A stretch of DNA of 64,000 nucleotides, from positions 4,588,001 through 4,652,000 of the forward strand of contig NZ_CP016428.1 of the NCBI RefSeq assembly GCF_001693385.1. The letters are read 5' to 3'. The position numbers and the translations under genes are program-made. This document shows, one piece after another, positions 44,232-52,729 of the stretch (its first letter is position 1; each line of letters begins with the position of its first letter). The stretch comes from Bradyrhizobium icense. GTDB taxonomy: Bacteria > Pseudomonadota > Alphaproteobacteria > Rhizobiales > Xanthobacteraceae. The notes beneath the pieces were generated by a model. The model made no database searches. It saw nothing but the letters and a program-made list of their open reading frames with translations, and had not been told where the DNA came from.

Positions 44232-44669
44232 ATGGCGCTCAAGCGGATGGACAACGTAGGAATCGTCGTCGAAGACCTCGGAGGGACGATTGATTTCTTT
44301 CGCGAGCTCGGCCTTGAGCTCGAAGGGCGGGCCACGATCGAAGGAGAATGGGCCGGACGTATCACTGGGCTGGGCGATCAGCGCGTCGAGATTGCCATGA
44401 TGCGCACGCCGGATGGCCACAGCCGGCTCGAGCTCTCCCGCTTCCTCACGCCGCCTGTCGTCGCAGATCACCGCAACGCCCCGGTCAACGCCCTGGGCTA
44501 CCTCCGCGTCATGTTCGCCGTGGACGACATCGACGAGACGCTTGAAAGGCTCCGCAATCGCGGCGCGCAGCTCGTCGGCGAAGTAGTCCAGTATAAAGAC
44601 GCGTATCGGCTCTGCTACATCCGCGGGCCTGAAGGGCTTCTCATCGGACTCGCCCAAGAACTCGGCTGA
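44232..44669 (+). CDS. VOC-superfamily (glyoxalase/dioxygenase-fold) protein
   Basis: 145 residues. Two beta-alpha-beta-beta-beta modules: KRMDNVGIVVEDLGGTIDFF with RVEIAMMRTPDGHSRLELS, and YLRVMFAVDDIDETLERLR with IRGPEGLLIGLAQEL. Metal-binding positions are only partly conserved, so catalytic activity is uncertain. The ATG at 44232 is chosen over an upstream in-frame start because of the family N terminus. Confidence 0.85.
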   Translation: MALKRMDNVGIVVEDLGGTIDFFRELGLELEGRATIEGEWAGRITGLGDQRVEIAMMRTPDGHSRLELSRFLTPPVVADHRNAPVNALGYLRVMFAVDDIDETLERLRNRGAQLVGEVVQYKDAYRLCYIRGPEGLLIGLAQELG

Positions 44670-44873
44670 GTGCAATACGGCTACAATGACGGAGGGTGAC
44701 CAATGTCAGCGAGCGCGTCTCGCAGGGTTGTTTGGCTAGCACATTACGCGTAGAGCGAGAACACGTCGCAGTTTGCAAGCAAGCGTAGGACGGAAAGCCG
44801 CAATCCGGGCTGCGCTCGCTACTTTGCATGGGGTTGTTTTCGCGATTTTGTGTTTGGCATCGGAAGGATCGAC

Positions 44874-45047
44874 ATGAACGGAAATCGATATTACGGGGTT
44901 CGCGTCGAGGGCGCGAAATACGGCGTGGGTTTCGGCTCGGCGCTCGCCATCGCGATCTCCTATACCAACAACCATTCGATCCTCTGGGCGATCATTCACG
45001 GCATCCTGGGCTGGCTCTACGTGATCTATTTCGCGCTGTTCAAGTGA
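44874..45047 (+). CDS. Small hypothetical membrane protein
   Basis: 57 residues. [20 protein letters not shown] then [20 protein letters not shown] and [12 protein letters not shown]: two hydrophobic segments. GGAAGG lies eight bases before the ATG. This short two-helix type is common in Bradyrhizobium but has no assigned function. Confidence 0.7.
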   Translation: MNGNRYYGVRVEGAKYGVGFGSALAIAISYTNNHSILWAIIHGILGWLYVIYFALFK

Positions 45048-45184
45048 TCCGGCTTACGCCGTTCCTCCTGCCCTGCACTATTGCGCCTACGGGCTCCTTT
45101 TGCCTCGGGACCGGGGATTTTCCCTTGCTTTACCCGGACATGAACCTACGGTGCGCCTCGCCTGGACATGGCCAAAGGACGATA

Positions 45185-45535
45185 ATGGACGATGCGATGA
45201 ACTGCCCGAAATGCAATTCCGAACATGCCTATCAGGATGGCAGCCTGTGGGTCTGCCCGGAATGCGCCCATGAGTGGAGCGCCGAGGCCGGCGCCGCCGC
45301 AGAGGCCTCGCCTGAGGCGGGCGTGCGTGATGCCCACGGCAACGCGCTCTCGGACGGCGACAGCGTCATCGTCCTCAAGGACCTCAAGGTGAAGGGATCG
45401 TCGTCGGTCGTCAAAGGCGGCACCAAGGTCAGGAACATCCGCCTGACCGAGGGCGCAGACGGCCACAACATCGCCTGCAAGATCGACGGCATCGGCGCGA
45501 TGAACCTGAAATCGGAATTCGTGAAGAAGGCGTAA
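45185..45535 (+). CDS. phnA: PhnA-family zinc-ribbon protein (YjdM)
   Basis: 116 residues. An N-terminal zinc ribbon ([14 protein letters not shown] with VCPECAHEW) is followed by the conserved PhnA domain ([19 protein letters not shown] and [20 protein letters not shown]). Despite the name it is not a phosphonate enzyme in most species. It has its own promoter region and no obvious partner. Confidence 0.92.
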   Translation: MDDAMNCPKCNSEHAYQDGSLWVCPECAHEWSAEAGAAAEASPEAGVRDAHGNALSDGDSVIVLKDLKVKGSSSVVKGGTKVRNIRLTEGADGHNIACKIDGIGAMNLKSEFVKKA

Positions 45536-45576
45536 GCATGCGGGCTACTCGCTTACGCCGGGGGTGAAGAACGCGA

Positions 45577-45837
45577 CTACCATCCGCGATTCATGTGGCG
45601 CACCTCGCCGGTTCGCGAATCGACATAGACTTCCATCCAGCGGCCCGCGCGGTCGCGGCCTTTGATCTCCCACTGATCGCCCTGGAACTGGGTGTAGGAC
45701 ACCGTCATGACGCCGAGACCGGTCGCGACGCCGAGCGCGTTCTCCATCGAGATCTGGTCACCGGAATCGAAGGCGACGGCAGGTGTCGCTGCGCCAAGCG
45801 CCAAGGCCGTGACGATTGGAAGGATGACATTTCGCAT
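45577..45837 (-). CDS. PepSY-domain exported protein
   Basis: 86 residues. A signal peptide (RNVILPIVTALALGAATPAVA) is followed by a single PepSY-like domain (ENALGVATGLGVMTVSYTQF, then IKGRDRAGRWMEVYVDSRTG). PepSY proteins are periplasmic inhibitors or accessory modules. GGAGTG lies just before the ATG. Repeat copy A lies about 150 bases upstream of its start. Confidence 0.8.
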   Translation of the reverse strand: MRNVILPIVTALALGAATPAVAFDSGDQISMENALGVATGLGVMTVSYTQFQGDQWEIKGRDRAGRWMEVYVDSRTGEVRHMNRGW

Positions 45838-45985
45838 GGAGCACTCCTGTCGAACGCGTTGAGCTGTTACGCCAGTTAGAACGAGCGGCAGGGGCAATGT
45901 GTTCCGACGCTGGATATCGCGAAACAGCACGAAACTTCGGCAGTTGGGGCGATTTGGTGGCGGTTCCCCACACAATCACGCCGCA

Positions 45986-46072
45986 GCCTTGTTCTCCATC
46001 CGAGTCCATTTTGTTCGCAAGGAACGAATCGTATCAGCGCAAATCGGCGCGGATCAATTCCTAACAAATGGT
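45986..46072. repeat. ~90-bp dispersed repeat, copy A
   Basis: TTGTTCTCCATCCGAGTCC then ATTTTGTTCGCAAGGAACGA and CGGCGCGGATCAATTCCTAA. It aligns along its length with copies B (48149) and C (48946), with more changes than those two have between them. It lies between the PepSY gene and the terminator of the SH3 gene. Confidence 0.8.
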
Positions 46073-46165
46073 TCGCGGTTCGCGGGGCGGAGTATCGCAA
46101 GCGCAATCCGCCATTCGCGCGCCACGAAGCGGCCCGTCAAGCCGCCAGCAGTTGTCGAGGAAAAA

Positions 46166-46190
46166 AAGCCCGGCTCAAGGCCGGGCTTTT
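46166..46190. terminator. Rho-independent terminator, strong on both strands
   Basis: GCCCGGC and GCCGGGC arms around five bases, with a run of seven A on one side and TTTT on the other. It ends the SH3 gene, whose stop is at 46194. Confidence 0.85.
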
Positions 46191-46193
46191 CGT

Positions 46194-47216
46194 TCATTGG
46201 CGCCTGTCCGGACCTTGGCCTCCGCCACCGCCCGGTCCACCGCCACCGCGCGGTGCGATGTGCGGCGCGCCGCCGCCTTGCGGCATCGCGGGCGCTGCTG
46301 CGCGTGGAGCGCCCGGGGCCGGCATCTGCGCGCGTACGTTCGGCGGGCCACCGCCGCCGCGCGCTGCATCGGGCTGCGTCATGCGGGGCGTCGCACGCTC
46401 GATCCGCGGCGCAGCCGCTCGCGGTTCGTCATGGCCGCGGGCCATGACCGGCGGCGTCTGCGTACGGCCGCGGGCCGTCGGCTGCACGCGCACGGGCGCT
46501 CTCGCGTTCTCACGCGTCATCCGCGCGTCTTCGCGCGTCATGCGGTCCTGCACCGCCGCGCGTTCGCGCGCTTCGCGTGCGCCACGCGTCGTGATGTCCC
46601 TGTCCCGCGTCACGCGTTCGGTCACACCGGCGCGGCTCCGCTCTGTCACACCTGCGCGCGTCCGTTCCTCGACACGGGCACGCGATCTCTCCTCGACACC
46701 GAAACGCTCCTTTGCACGCGTCCTTGCCTCGGGGAGCGCAGCGTCGCGCGCTGCCGCCGCGCGGCCGATCCGGGCCGCCGAGCGGTCGATCGTCAACCGC
46801 GTCGCGACACGCTCATGCGATCGCCAGTAGCCGCTCCAGTGGGTGCGGCGATGATACCAGGGACGTCCCGCATAGTGGCTTGACCAGTACGAGGTCAGCA
46901 CGAACGGCACGATGGGAACGTCGATCTCATCGACATAGTCAGGCAGATAGACGTAGCGGTTGCGGTAGAGATATTGGAGATATCGCGACGACACCCAGCC
47001 ACGATCATCCGACCAGCTCACATCGCACCAGGCCTTGCCTCTGAAGCACCCGTGGATGTTGACGCGGGCGCCGCCTGGAATGCGGTCGACCGTCGGAAAG
47101 CCTTCACCGGGCCCTGCCTTCAGGCTGACCGTGGTGGTGACGATGCCCGGCGCCGCCAGTGCGGCGGCCGGCATCAGCAGCATGGCTGCTGCGAAAAACA
47201 ACCCTCTCAGTTTCAT
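46194..47216 (-). CDS. Exported SH3-domain protein with Arg-rich low-complexity tail
   Basis: 340 residues. Signal peptide (KLRGLFFAAAMLLMPAAALA), then a bacterial SH3 domain (VSLKAGPGEGFPTVDRIPGG with WCDVSWSDDRGWVSSRYLQY), a Tyr/Trp-rich linker, and a long tail of near-repeats of ARxEERTRAG/VTERSRAG and MTREDARMTREN, ending Gly/Pro-rich. The SH3 domain probably binds cell wall peptides. GAGGAGG precedes the ATG at 47216; a longer frame begins in a PaiB-derived scrap. Confidence 0.82.
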   Translation of the reverse strand: MKLRGLFFAAAMLLMPAAALAAPGIVTTTVSLKAGPGEGFPTVDRIPGGARVNIHGCFRGKAWCDVSWSDDRGWVSSRYLQYLYRNRYVYLPDYVDEIDVPIVPFVLTSYWSSHYAGRPWYHRRTHWSGYWRSHERVATRLTIDRSAARIGRAAAARDAALPEARTRAKERFGVEERSRARVEERTRAGVTERSRAGVTERVTRDRDITTRGAREARERAAVQDRMTREDARMTRENARAPVRVQPTARGRTQTPPVMARGHDEPRAAAPRIERATPRMTQPDAARGGGGPPNVRAQMPAPGAPRAAAPAMPQGGGAPHIAPRGGGGPGGGGGQGPDRRQ

Positions 47217-47329
47217 GGCGAGTTCCTCCTCATGAGTCGGAACGCCGTAGCGAAACAGGCGTTCCCAGAGGAGTGACCGCGTTAGCCCAAAGAAAGCAGG
47301 CGTCTCGCAGGCGCGAGACGCGGTGCTCG

Positions 47330-47372
47330 TGTGCTGATTGAGCTTTGACTGGCTCTCGATCTCATCGACGAC
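47330..47372. repeat. Short duplicate of a PaiB-gene segment
   Basis: The stretch around GAGCTTTGACTGGCTCTCGA and TCTCATCGACGACG repeats 48419-48462 inside the PaiB pseudogene with few changes (encoded peptide VVDEIESQSKLNQH against VVDEIEGQSKLNQH). It spans the stop codon of the glucokinase gene. Confidence 0.6.
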
Positions 47373-48069
47373 GGGGCTTGACCGCACCCTTCTTCCAAAG
47401 CCGAAATCCGCCCTCGAACGCGTTGGTGTTGGCGCCGACGCGGACCTTGCGCGGCAGCTTGTCGACCTTGTCGGCGTTTCCGCCGCCCAGCATGATGTAA
47501 TCCGGCTCCAGTGCAGCGAGCAGACGCTTCAGGACGTCATCGACCGCGCGTTGCCATTTCTTCCTGCCAACGCGCTTGAGGGCTGCGGCGCCGACGCATT
47601 GCTCGAACGTCTTGCCGTTGCGGTACGGCAGGTGAGCGAGCTCCATCGGCTCCAGAACGCCATCCACGATCATCGCGGAGCCAAGACCAGTCCCAAGGCC
47701 CAGGAACAGCATCCGGCCGCCCTGGTAGCTGCCGATCGCCTGCATCAGCGCATCGTTGACGACCTTCGTCGGGCGGCCGAAGGCCTTTTCGAAATTGAAA
47801 CCGGCCCACCCGAGACCGAGATTGTGAGGCTCCGACAAGGGCCGGTTGTTGACCACAGGTCCCGGATACCCGACTGCGACGACGTCATAGGACCAGTCCT
47901 TCGTCAGCGCCTTGACCCTCCTCACCATCACCTTCGCGGAAAGGTCGGGACCGGACGCAAACGCGCGCCTGGTTCGCTCTTTGTCGGTCATGACCTTCAC
48001 CCGCGAACCACCGATGTCGATCACGAGGACCGTATGTCGCGATGCACGCTTGCCCGTTTTCTTCGTCAT
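47362..48069 (-). CDS. ppgK: ROK-type kinase, polyphosphate glucokinase-like
   Basis: 235 residues. An ATP/polyphosphate-binding loop (VLVIDIGGSRVKVMTDK), the sugar-site segment (VAVGYPGPVVNN), NDALMQAIG and a glycine motif (FLGLGTGLGSAMIVDG) match the polyphosphate/ATP glucokinase group of the ROK/hexokinase fold. The predicted reaction is phosphorylation of glucose with polyphosphate or ATP; donor preference is not readable. Repeat copy B ends about 80 bases upstream of its start. Confidence 0.82.
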   Translation of the reverse strand: MTKKTGKRASRHTVLVIDIGGSRVKVMTDKERTRRAFASGPDLSAKVMVRRVKALTKDWSYDVVAVGYPGPVVNNRPLSEPHNLGLGWAGFNFEKAFGRPTKVVNDALMQAIGSYQGGRMLFLGLGTGLGSAMIVDGVLEPMELAHLPYRNGKTFEQCVGAAALKRVGRKKWQRAVDDVLKRLLAALEPDYIMLGGGNADKVDKLPRKVRVGANTNAFEGGFRLWKKGAVKPRRR

Positions 48070-48148
48070 GAATTCGCGTCCTGCTCGGCCGGATGATCAT
48101 AACTCCAGCCGATACTCACCTGAAGCAGAGAGACAAGCAGCACCACAG

Positions 48149-48255
48149 CTTTGTTCTGCATCCGACTCCATTTTGTTCGCAAAGAACGAATCGGAATCCT
48201 GCAAATCAGCGCGAGCCAATTCTTAACAACGCGTTTGCTTGCTTGGTGCTTGCGT
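48149..48255. repeat. ~90-bp dispersed repeat, copy B
   Basis: TTTGTTCTGCATCCGACTCC, ATTTTGTTCGCAAAGAACGA, ATCAGCGCGAGCCAATTC and TTAACAACGCGTTTGCTT. It is closest to copy C, and the match extends into GTGCTTGCG and CGGATGTCG. It contains the small palindrome GTTCGCAAAGAAC. Confidence 0.85.
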
Positions 48256-48293
48256 AGCACGGATGTCGTGCTCAACCCGTTGGCTCATCCGCG

Positions 48294-48862
48294 CTACTGC
48301 TCAACGTCATACCCCAGCTCCGGCCGCAACGCTCTCATCTTCCGCGCGAGCCTTCTGCTCCCCGTCTCCTCCGCCCGCGCCAACTGGTTCGCCACCGCCA
48401 CATGATCGTCGTCGCTCTTGTGCTGGTTGAGTTTTGACTGGCCCTCGATCTCATCGACGACGAGATCGATGACGCGGATCGAGGCCAGCATCGTCTCGCG
48501 CTTGGCGGGCTCCATCCGCGCGAGGTCCCAGGGCTGTTTCGGCAGGCGCGCCTCGGCGGCCGCGAGCAGCGCGTCGCCGTGGGCGCGGTTCTCGTCGCGC
48601 TCACGCAAGTAGCCGACGCCAGAGAGATGCACGGCCTCGTAGAGCCAGGTCGAGACGTTGTCGCGCGAGGCATACCAGTCGTTGGAGACATAGGCTGGAT
48701 CTGGACGATCACGCCATCGTCGCGGCGCTGGAGGACAAACGGCACGTGCGAGGCGCGCGGGCCGCGCACGTCGGCGGCGACGATCACGCCAAAGCCGCGC
48801 TCTGCCGCAAACGCGAGCGCGCGGCTCTCCTCGATGCGAAACTGGGGACGGAGAATATGCAT
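48294..48862 (-). pseudogene. PaiB-family FMN-binding regulator, internally deleted and frameshifted
   Basis: The N terminus (HILRPQFRIEESRALAFAAE, then ASHVPFVLQRRDDG) and, in another frame, AYVSNDWYASRDNVSTWLYE to WDLARMEPAKRETML and DEIEGQSKLNQHKSDDD match PaiB/FMN-binding negative regulators. The segment that carries the conserved GHLARANPQW block in PaiB is missing between them, and one base is lost near 48695, shifting the frame at VIVQIQ. The gene is therefore unlikely to make a functional protein. Copy C of the dispersed repeat lies just upstream. Confidence 0.75.
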
Positions 48863-48945
48863 GGCCAAGCGCTCGCTGGAAGTAGTCGGCTCAAGCGAGG
48901 CTAGCCTATTCTCACCTGGTGGTCATCGGTCCGAGCCCAGCACAC

Positions 48946-49055
48946 AGCCTTGTTCTTCATCCGACTCCATTTTGTTCGCAAAGAACGAATCGGAATCGCG
49001 AGAAATCAGCGCGGACCAGTTCTTAACAACACGTTTGCTTCGTGCTTGCGCGCGG
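48946..49055. repeat. ~90-bp dispersed repeat, copy C
   Basis: CTTGTTCTTCATCCGACTCC, ATTTTGTTCGCAAAGAACGA, ATCAGCGCGGACCAGTTC and TTAACAACACGTTTGCTT. Same orientation as copies A and B. Confidence 0.85.
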
Positions 49056-49082
49056 ATGTCGCGGAGAATGCGCTCATCACGA

Positions 49083-49111
49083 AAAAGCCCGCGACGACAT
49101 CGCGGGCTTTT
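49083..49111. terminator. Rho-independent terminator, both strands
   Basis: AAAAGCCCGCGA and TCGCGGGCTTTT, perfect twelve-base arms with a five-base loop. It ends the small exported protein gene at 49160. Confidence 0.85.
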
Positions 49112-49159
49112 GAAACTTGGGCAAGACGCTCAGTCGGCGAGCCGATCAAACGGCTGTGC

Positions 49160-49429
49160 TCAGCGAACGGCGCGACCGGTGGTTTCGATCTTGCCTTGTG
49201 CGGTCGCGATCTTGCCCCGCGGCGTCAGCACGCTGAGCTGAAAGGGCGTGGCCGACGCGGCGACCGGCGACACTTCCTGGACGTTTTCGGCACCCAGCAC
49301 CTGAACCTGCACGGCCGAAACCGGCAAGCCCGCCTTTTCATAGGCCGGCAACTCGGCCGCGACAGCGCCAGTTGCAGCCGGGATCGCGAGCAGAGCGGCG
49401 GCAGCGATGGACAGGGAAATCTTCTTCAC
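49160..49429 (-). CDS. Small exported hypothetical protein
   Basis: 89 residues. Signal peptide (KKISLSIAAAALLAIPAATG, then AVAAE) followed by ELPAYEKAGLPVSAVQVQVL and QLSVLTPRGKIATAQGK. It resembles small periplasmic proteins common in Bradyrhizobium, function unknown. A strong terminator lies 49 bases past its stop. Confidence 0.75.
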   Translation of the reverse strand: MKKISLSIAAAALLAIPAATGAVAAELPAYEKAGLPVSAVQVQVLGAENVQEVSPVAASATPFQLSVLTPRGKIATAQGKIETTGRAVR

Positions 49430-49642
49430 TTCAATTCTCCATGGGTAACTTGAAATACGGACCTAATAGTCATTTTGCTGCGCTGCAATAGTTCATTGTT
49501 GCAATGCACACATGCGATGGCAGAATGCGGAACCGGCCGTTGGTCGCATGAGGAGCCGTGAAGGTTCGCTGGGGATTCGCCGCATTGCAGCCGGGGAAAT
49601 CACCGGGCGGCTAAGCTATTGCGCGATGAAACAAAAGGCGCG
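49430..49642. other. Non-coding gap
   Basis: Holds the promoter of the small exported protein gene (minus strand) at its left end. Otherwise nothing recognised before the palindrome at 49643. Confidence 0.4.
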
Positions 49643-49703
49643 GATGGCCGGGCATAGGCGAGCGCAAGCGACGCCGTCCTTTGGACGGCTATGCCCGGCC
49701 ATC
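49643..49703. repeat. REP palindrome, GATGGCCGGGCATA type
   Basis: GATGGCCGGGCATA and TATGCCCGGCCATC, perfect fourteen-base arms around a GC-rich inner part with its own small hairpin. The sequence type is a familiar Bradyrhizobium intergenic repeat. It lies just past the gapR stop and may act as its transcript end. Confidence 0.8.
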
Positions 49704-49742
49704 ACGAAAGGCAAAGTCGTATTCAGCAATGTGCCGGCGGCA

Positions 49743-50012
49743 TCACGCCGCCTTCGCTTCCTTCTCCGCCGGCGCGGTTTCCATGGCGCGCATGTAGAGA
49801 TCGAGCAGGCTTTCGCGCTCGTCGCGCTCGTCCTGGTCCTGCTTGCGCAGCTTGATGATCTCTTTCAGGATCTTGACGTCGAACCCCTCGCCCTTGGCCT
49901 CCGAAAACACTTCCTTCTTCTGCTCGTTCAGCTCCTGCAATTCGCTGTCGATGTTCTCGACCCGCTCAACGAAAGAACGGATCCGGCCGCCGGGAATGGT
50001 GACGTCAGACAT
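49743..50012 (-). CDS. gapR: GapR-family DNA-binding protein (DUF2312)
   Basis: 89 residues. IRSFVERVENIDSELQELNE then EVFSEAKGEGFDVKILKEII and LRKQDQDERDERESLLDLYM are the conserved helices of DUF2312. The Caulobacter member GapR is a nucleoid protein that clamps overtwisted AT-rich DNA and stimulates topoisomerases. Length and sequence are typical. GGGAGTC lies before the ATG. Confidence 0.93.
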   Translation of the reverse strand: MSDVTIPGGRIRSFVERVENIDSELQELNEQKKEVFSEAKGEGFDVKILKEIIKLRKQDQDERDERESLLDLYMRAMETAPAEKEAKAA

Positions 50013-50122
50013 GGTGACTCCCTTTTGAATGAGGCCGTGAAAATGCCCGCAAACAAATAACCAATGTGTTAACCTCGGCAGGTTCCCGCCCCGGCAATTC
50101 GGGTTTCCCCAGATTTATCCGC

Positions 50123-50971
50123 ATGAACGTGATTTCGATTCAGTCGCAGGTCGCCTTCGGCCATGTCGGCAACAGCGCCGCGGTGTTTCCGATGCAGATG
50201 CACGGCATCGACGTGGTGGCGGTGCCGACCACGCTGCTTTCCAACCGGCCAGGCTATCCGACGCTGCGCGGACGTGTGCTCGAAGCAAAACTGCTCGCCG
50301 ATCTCCTGCGCGGGATCGAAGAGCGCGGCGCGGTCGATCGCGCGCAGATGATTTTATCGGGCTATCTCGGCTCCGCCGACAACGCCAACGTGGTCGCGGA
50401 TTTCGTCGCGCGCGCCAAGGCGAAGAATCCCACGCTGCGCTATTGCTGCGATCCCGTGCTCGGAGATCGCGACCGCGGCCTGTTCGTCCAGAACGACATC
50501 CCGCCGCTGGTGCGCGATCTTCTGTGTCCGCTCGCCGATATCATCACGCCCAATCATTTCGAGTTCGAATGGCTGTGCGGTACCAAGGCAGCTTCGATCG
50601 ATCAGGTGCTGAAGGCAGCCCGCGCGTTCATGGCGCGCGGGACGGTCGTCGTCACCAGCGCCGAGCTGGCCGATACGCCGCAAGGCGAGATCGAGACGCT
50701 CGCCGTCGAGCGTGCGCAAGCCTTTCGCGTGCGCACGCCAAAGCTTGCCATCAGCCCTAACGGCACCGGCGATCTCTTTGCCGCGCTCTTGGTTGCCGCC
50801 CGCCTCCGCGGCGCCGGCACGCCGGAAGCGCTCAGCCACGCGGCGTCGGCCATCTTCGCCGTGCTGGAGCGCACTGCCGCCAGCGGCACAGAGGAAATGC
50901 GCATCGTCGAGAGCGCAGAACTGATGACGCATCCGAAGCGCAAGTTCGAATGTATCGCGATCAGCCTGTAG
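50123..50971 (+). CDS. pdxY: Pyridoxal kinase
   Basis: 282 residues, ribokinase fold. NVISIQSQVAFGHVGNSAAV is the substrate-binding N terminus; YCCDPVLGD, ITPNHFEFEWLCG and SPNGTGDLFAALLVAARL (anion hole and catalytic Asp) are the family blocks. It phosphorylates pyridoxal to pyridoxal 5'-phosphate in the salvage pathway. The ATG at 50123 begins the family sequence; an upstream in-frame start at 50066 adds unmatched residues. Confidence 0.93.
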   Translation: MNVISIQSQVAFGHVGNSAAVFPMQMHGIDVVAVPTTLLSNRPGYPTLRGRVLEAKLLADLLRGIEERGAVDRAQMILSGYLGSADNANVVADFVARAKAKNPTLRYCCDPVLGDRDRGLFVQNDIPPLVRDLLCPLADIITPNHFEFEWLCGTKAASIDQVLKAARAFMARGTVVVTSAELADTPQGEIETLAVERAQAFRVRTPKLAISPNGTGDLFAALLVAARLRGAGTPEALSHAASAIFAVLERTAASGTEEMRIVESAELMTHPKRKFECIAISL

Positions 50972-50974
50972 CCG

Positions 50975-51481
50975 CTACTGCACGACGTCGAGTTTGACCT
51001 TGGCAACACCCTTCCCCACCATTCCCAGCGCGTCGGCCGCGGAATAGGAGACGTCGACAATACGGCCCTGAACATAGGGACCGCGGTCATTGACCCGTAC
51101 CATCACCGACCGACCGCTCGCGAGGTTTGTCACGCGCAACTTGGTGCCGAAGGGCAATGTCGGATGGGCGGCGGTCATTTCGAGCGTGTTGAACTTTTCG
51201 CCGCTCGCGGTCTTCGTTCCCTCGGTGTAGAAGCTGGCAATCCCATGCGAGGCCGTCTTGACGCGGCCTGCATCCCTGCGCGACGCGGTGTGCTTTCTGA
51301 CGGCGGCGACGCGCCGCTTCATCATGGACGATGTCGTTCGATCCTGATCGAGCGACGCCTGTCGGCTGGCGCGAAGTTCGGATTTTTGGGTGACGACCGA
51401 GGACTGCGCGCAAGCCGCAAGCAACGCCGCTCCCAGCGTGACAGCAAGCGGCCGCACGAATTTCCCTGCGCGCACGGCCAT
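50975..51481 (-). CDS. RlpA-like septal ring lipoprotein
   Basis: 168 residues. A lipoprotein signal ([17 protein letters not shown], Cys at the cleavage site) is followed by a Lys/Arg/Ser-rich linker and a double-psi beta-barrel: [40 protein letters not shown] and [18 protein letters not shown]. RlpA proteins cleave or bind denuded peptidoglycan at the septum. The ATG at 51481 has GAGGCG upstream. There is no SPOR domain. Its stop lies four bases from the convergent pdxY stop. Confidence 0.88.
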   Translation of the reverse strand: MAVRAGKFVRPLAVTLGAALLAACAQSSVVTQKSELRASRQASLDQDRTTSSMMKRRVAAVRKHTASRRDAGRVKTASHGIASFYTEGTKTASGEKFNTLEMTAAHPTLPFGTKLRVTNLASGRSVMVRVNDRGPYVQGRIVDVSYSAADALGMVGKGVAKVKLDVVQ

Positions 51482-51786
51482 GATTGATCGCGCCTCAAAT
51501 TGAGTCCGGCTTGCCCGGACGTCGACGCACGAAGTACTGATGCAGCCAATGGAAGACATGTTGCAATCCCCCGCTCGCGCCCCAGCCCAAGCCGAAAACC
51601 AACACGCGGCAATGGCGGGACTGAATCCGGGCGGAAGCGTGGCCGGACCCGATCAGGCACGGCTTCCTCGACGCAATTCGGGTCGGGTGTGGTGATTGGG
51701 TCACAGGAATTCGAGGTCAGTCGCGGAATTGCGGCATCGGCTCAGATCAGCTACCCGACCCACTCAGCCGAACGGGAGTGAAAACC

Positions 51787-52692
51787 ATGCAGGTCGCAGT
51801 CGTCGGTGCCGGAGCGGTCGGATGCTATTACGGCGGATTGCTGCTCAAGGCCGGCCATGATGTGACGTTCATCGGCCGGCAGCCGCATGTCGATGCCATC
51901 AACGCCCATGGCCTGCTGCTGGACACCACGAGTTTCAGGGAGCACCTGCCCGCCCGCGCCGCGACCGACACGAGGGCCCTCGCCGCGCCCGATCTGGTGC
52001 TGGTCTGCGTGAAATCGGCCGACACCGAACAGGCCGGCCGCTCGCTCGCCGGACGCCTGCGGCCGGAAACATCCCTGCTCAGCCTGCAGAACGGTGTCGA
52101 CAATGCACAGCGTCTGTCAGCCGTCGTCGGCCACGCCGTCATTCCCGTCGTCGTCTATGTCGGCAGCGAGATGGCCGGGCCCGGCCATGTCAGGCATCAC
52201 GGCGGCGGCGATCTCGCCATCGGCCCCTCGGCCGCGAGCACAGCGCTCGCCGAGATGCTTCGGGCCGCCGGCATCGGCGTCACGATCGCCGACGATATCG
52301 ACCGGACGCTGTGGAGCAAGCTGATCATCAACTGCGCCTTCAACGCACTGTCCGCGGTGGCGGGCATTTCCTACGGGCCGATGCTGCAGGTCGAGGGCAC
52401 GCGCGATGTCGTCACCAGCGCGGTGCGGGAAGCGATATCCGTCGCCCGCGCCAGCGGCGTCTCGATACCAGACGACTTCATCGACCATATCCTGAACATC
52501 CCCACCATGATGCCGAACCAGATGTCGTCCACCGCGCAGGATCTCGCCCGCGGCAAGCCCAGCGAGATCGACTTTCTCAACGGCCATGTGGTGCGCAAGG
52601 GCGCCGAGCTCGGCATCGCGACGCCGACCAATCAGGCGCTGCAGGTGATGGTGAAGCTCGCGGAGCGCGGCAAGGAAGGACGTCGGGCGTAA
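51787..52692 (+). CDS. panE: 2-dehydropantoate 2-reductase
   Basis: 301 residues. Rossmann VAVVGAGAVGCYYGGLLLKA, the VCVKSADTEQA loop, LQNGVDN, the catalytic Lys in LWSKLIINCAFNALSAVAG and the C-terminal GKPSEIDFLNGHVVRKG are all present. It reduces ketopantoate to pantoate with NADPH for coenzyme A synthesis. GGGAG precedes the ATG at 51787; GTG at 51778 is less likely. Family members with other ketoacid substrates exist, so the symbol is probable, not certain. Confidence 0.88.
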   Translation: MQVAVVGAGAVGCYYGGLLLKAGHDVTFIGRQPHVDAINAHGLLLDTTSFREHLPARAATDTRALAAPDLVLVCVKSADTEQAGRSLAGRLRPETSLLSLQNGVDNAQRLSAVVGHAVIPVVVYVGSEMAGPGHVRHHGGGDLAIGPSAASTALAEMLRAAGIGVTIADDIDRTLWSKLIINCAFNALSAVAGISYGPMLQVEGTRDVVTSAVREAISVARASGVSIPDDFIDHILNIPTMMPNQMSSTAQDLARGKPSEIDFLNGHVVRKGAELGIATPTNQALQVMVKLAERGKEGRRA

Positions 52693-52729
52693 GGCGGATT
52701 AGCGTCGGCGTAGTCCACCATTTCTTCGC

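Noticed and set aside
44713..44763. A 16-codon frame with a good ribosome site, possible leader peptide for the gene at 44874
   Set aside because: No run of regulatory codons and no terminator/antiterminator pair follows; chance occurrence is more likely.
48066..48275. Small protein encoded through dispersed repeat copy B on the minus strand
   Set aside because: The frame is not kept in copies A and C, so coding is unlikely to be the reason for conservation.
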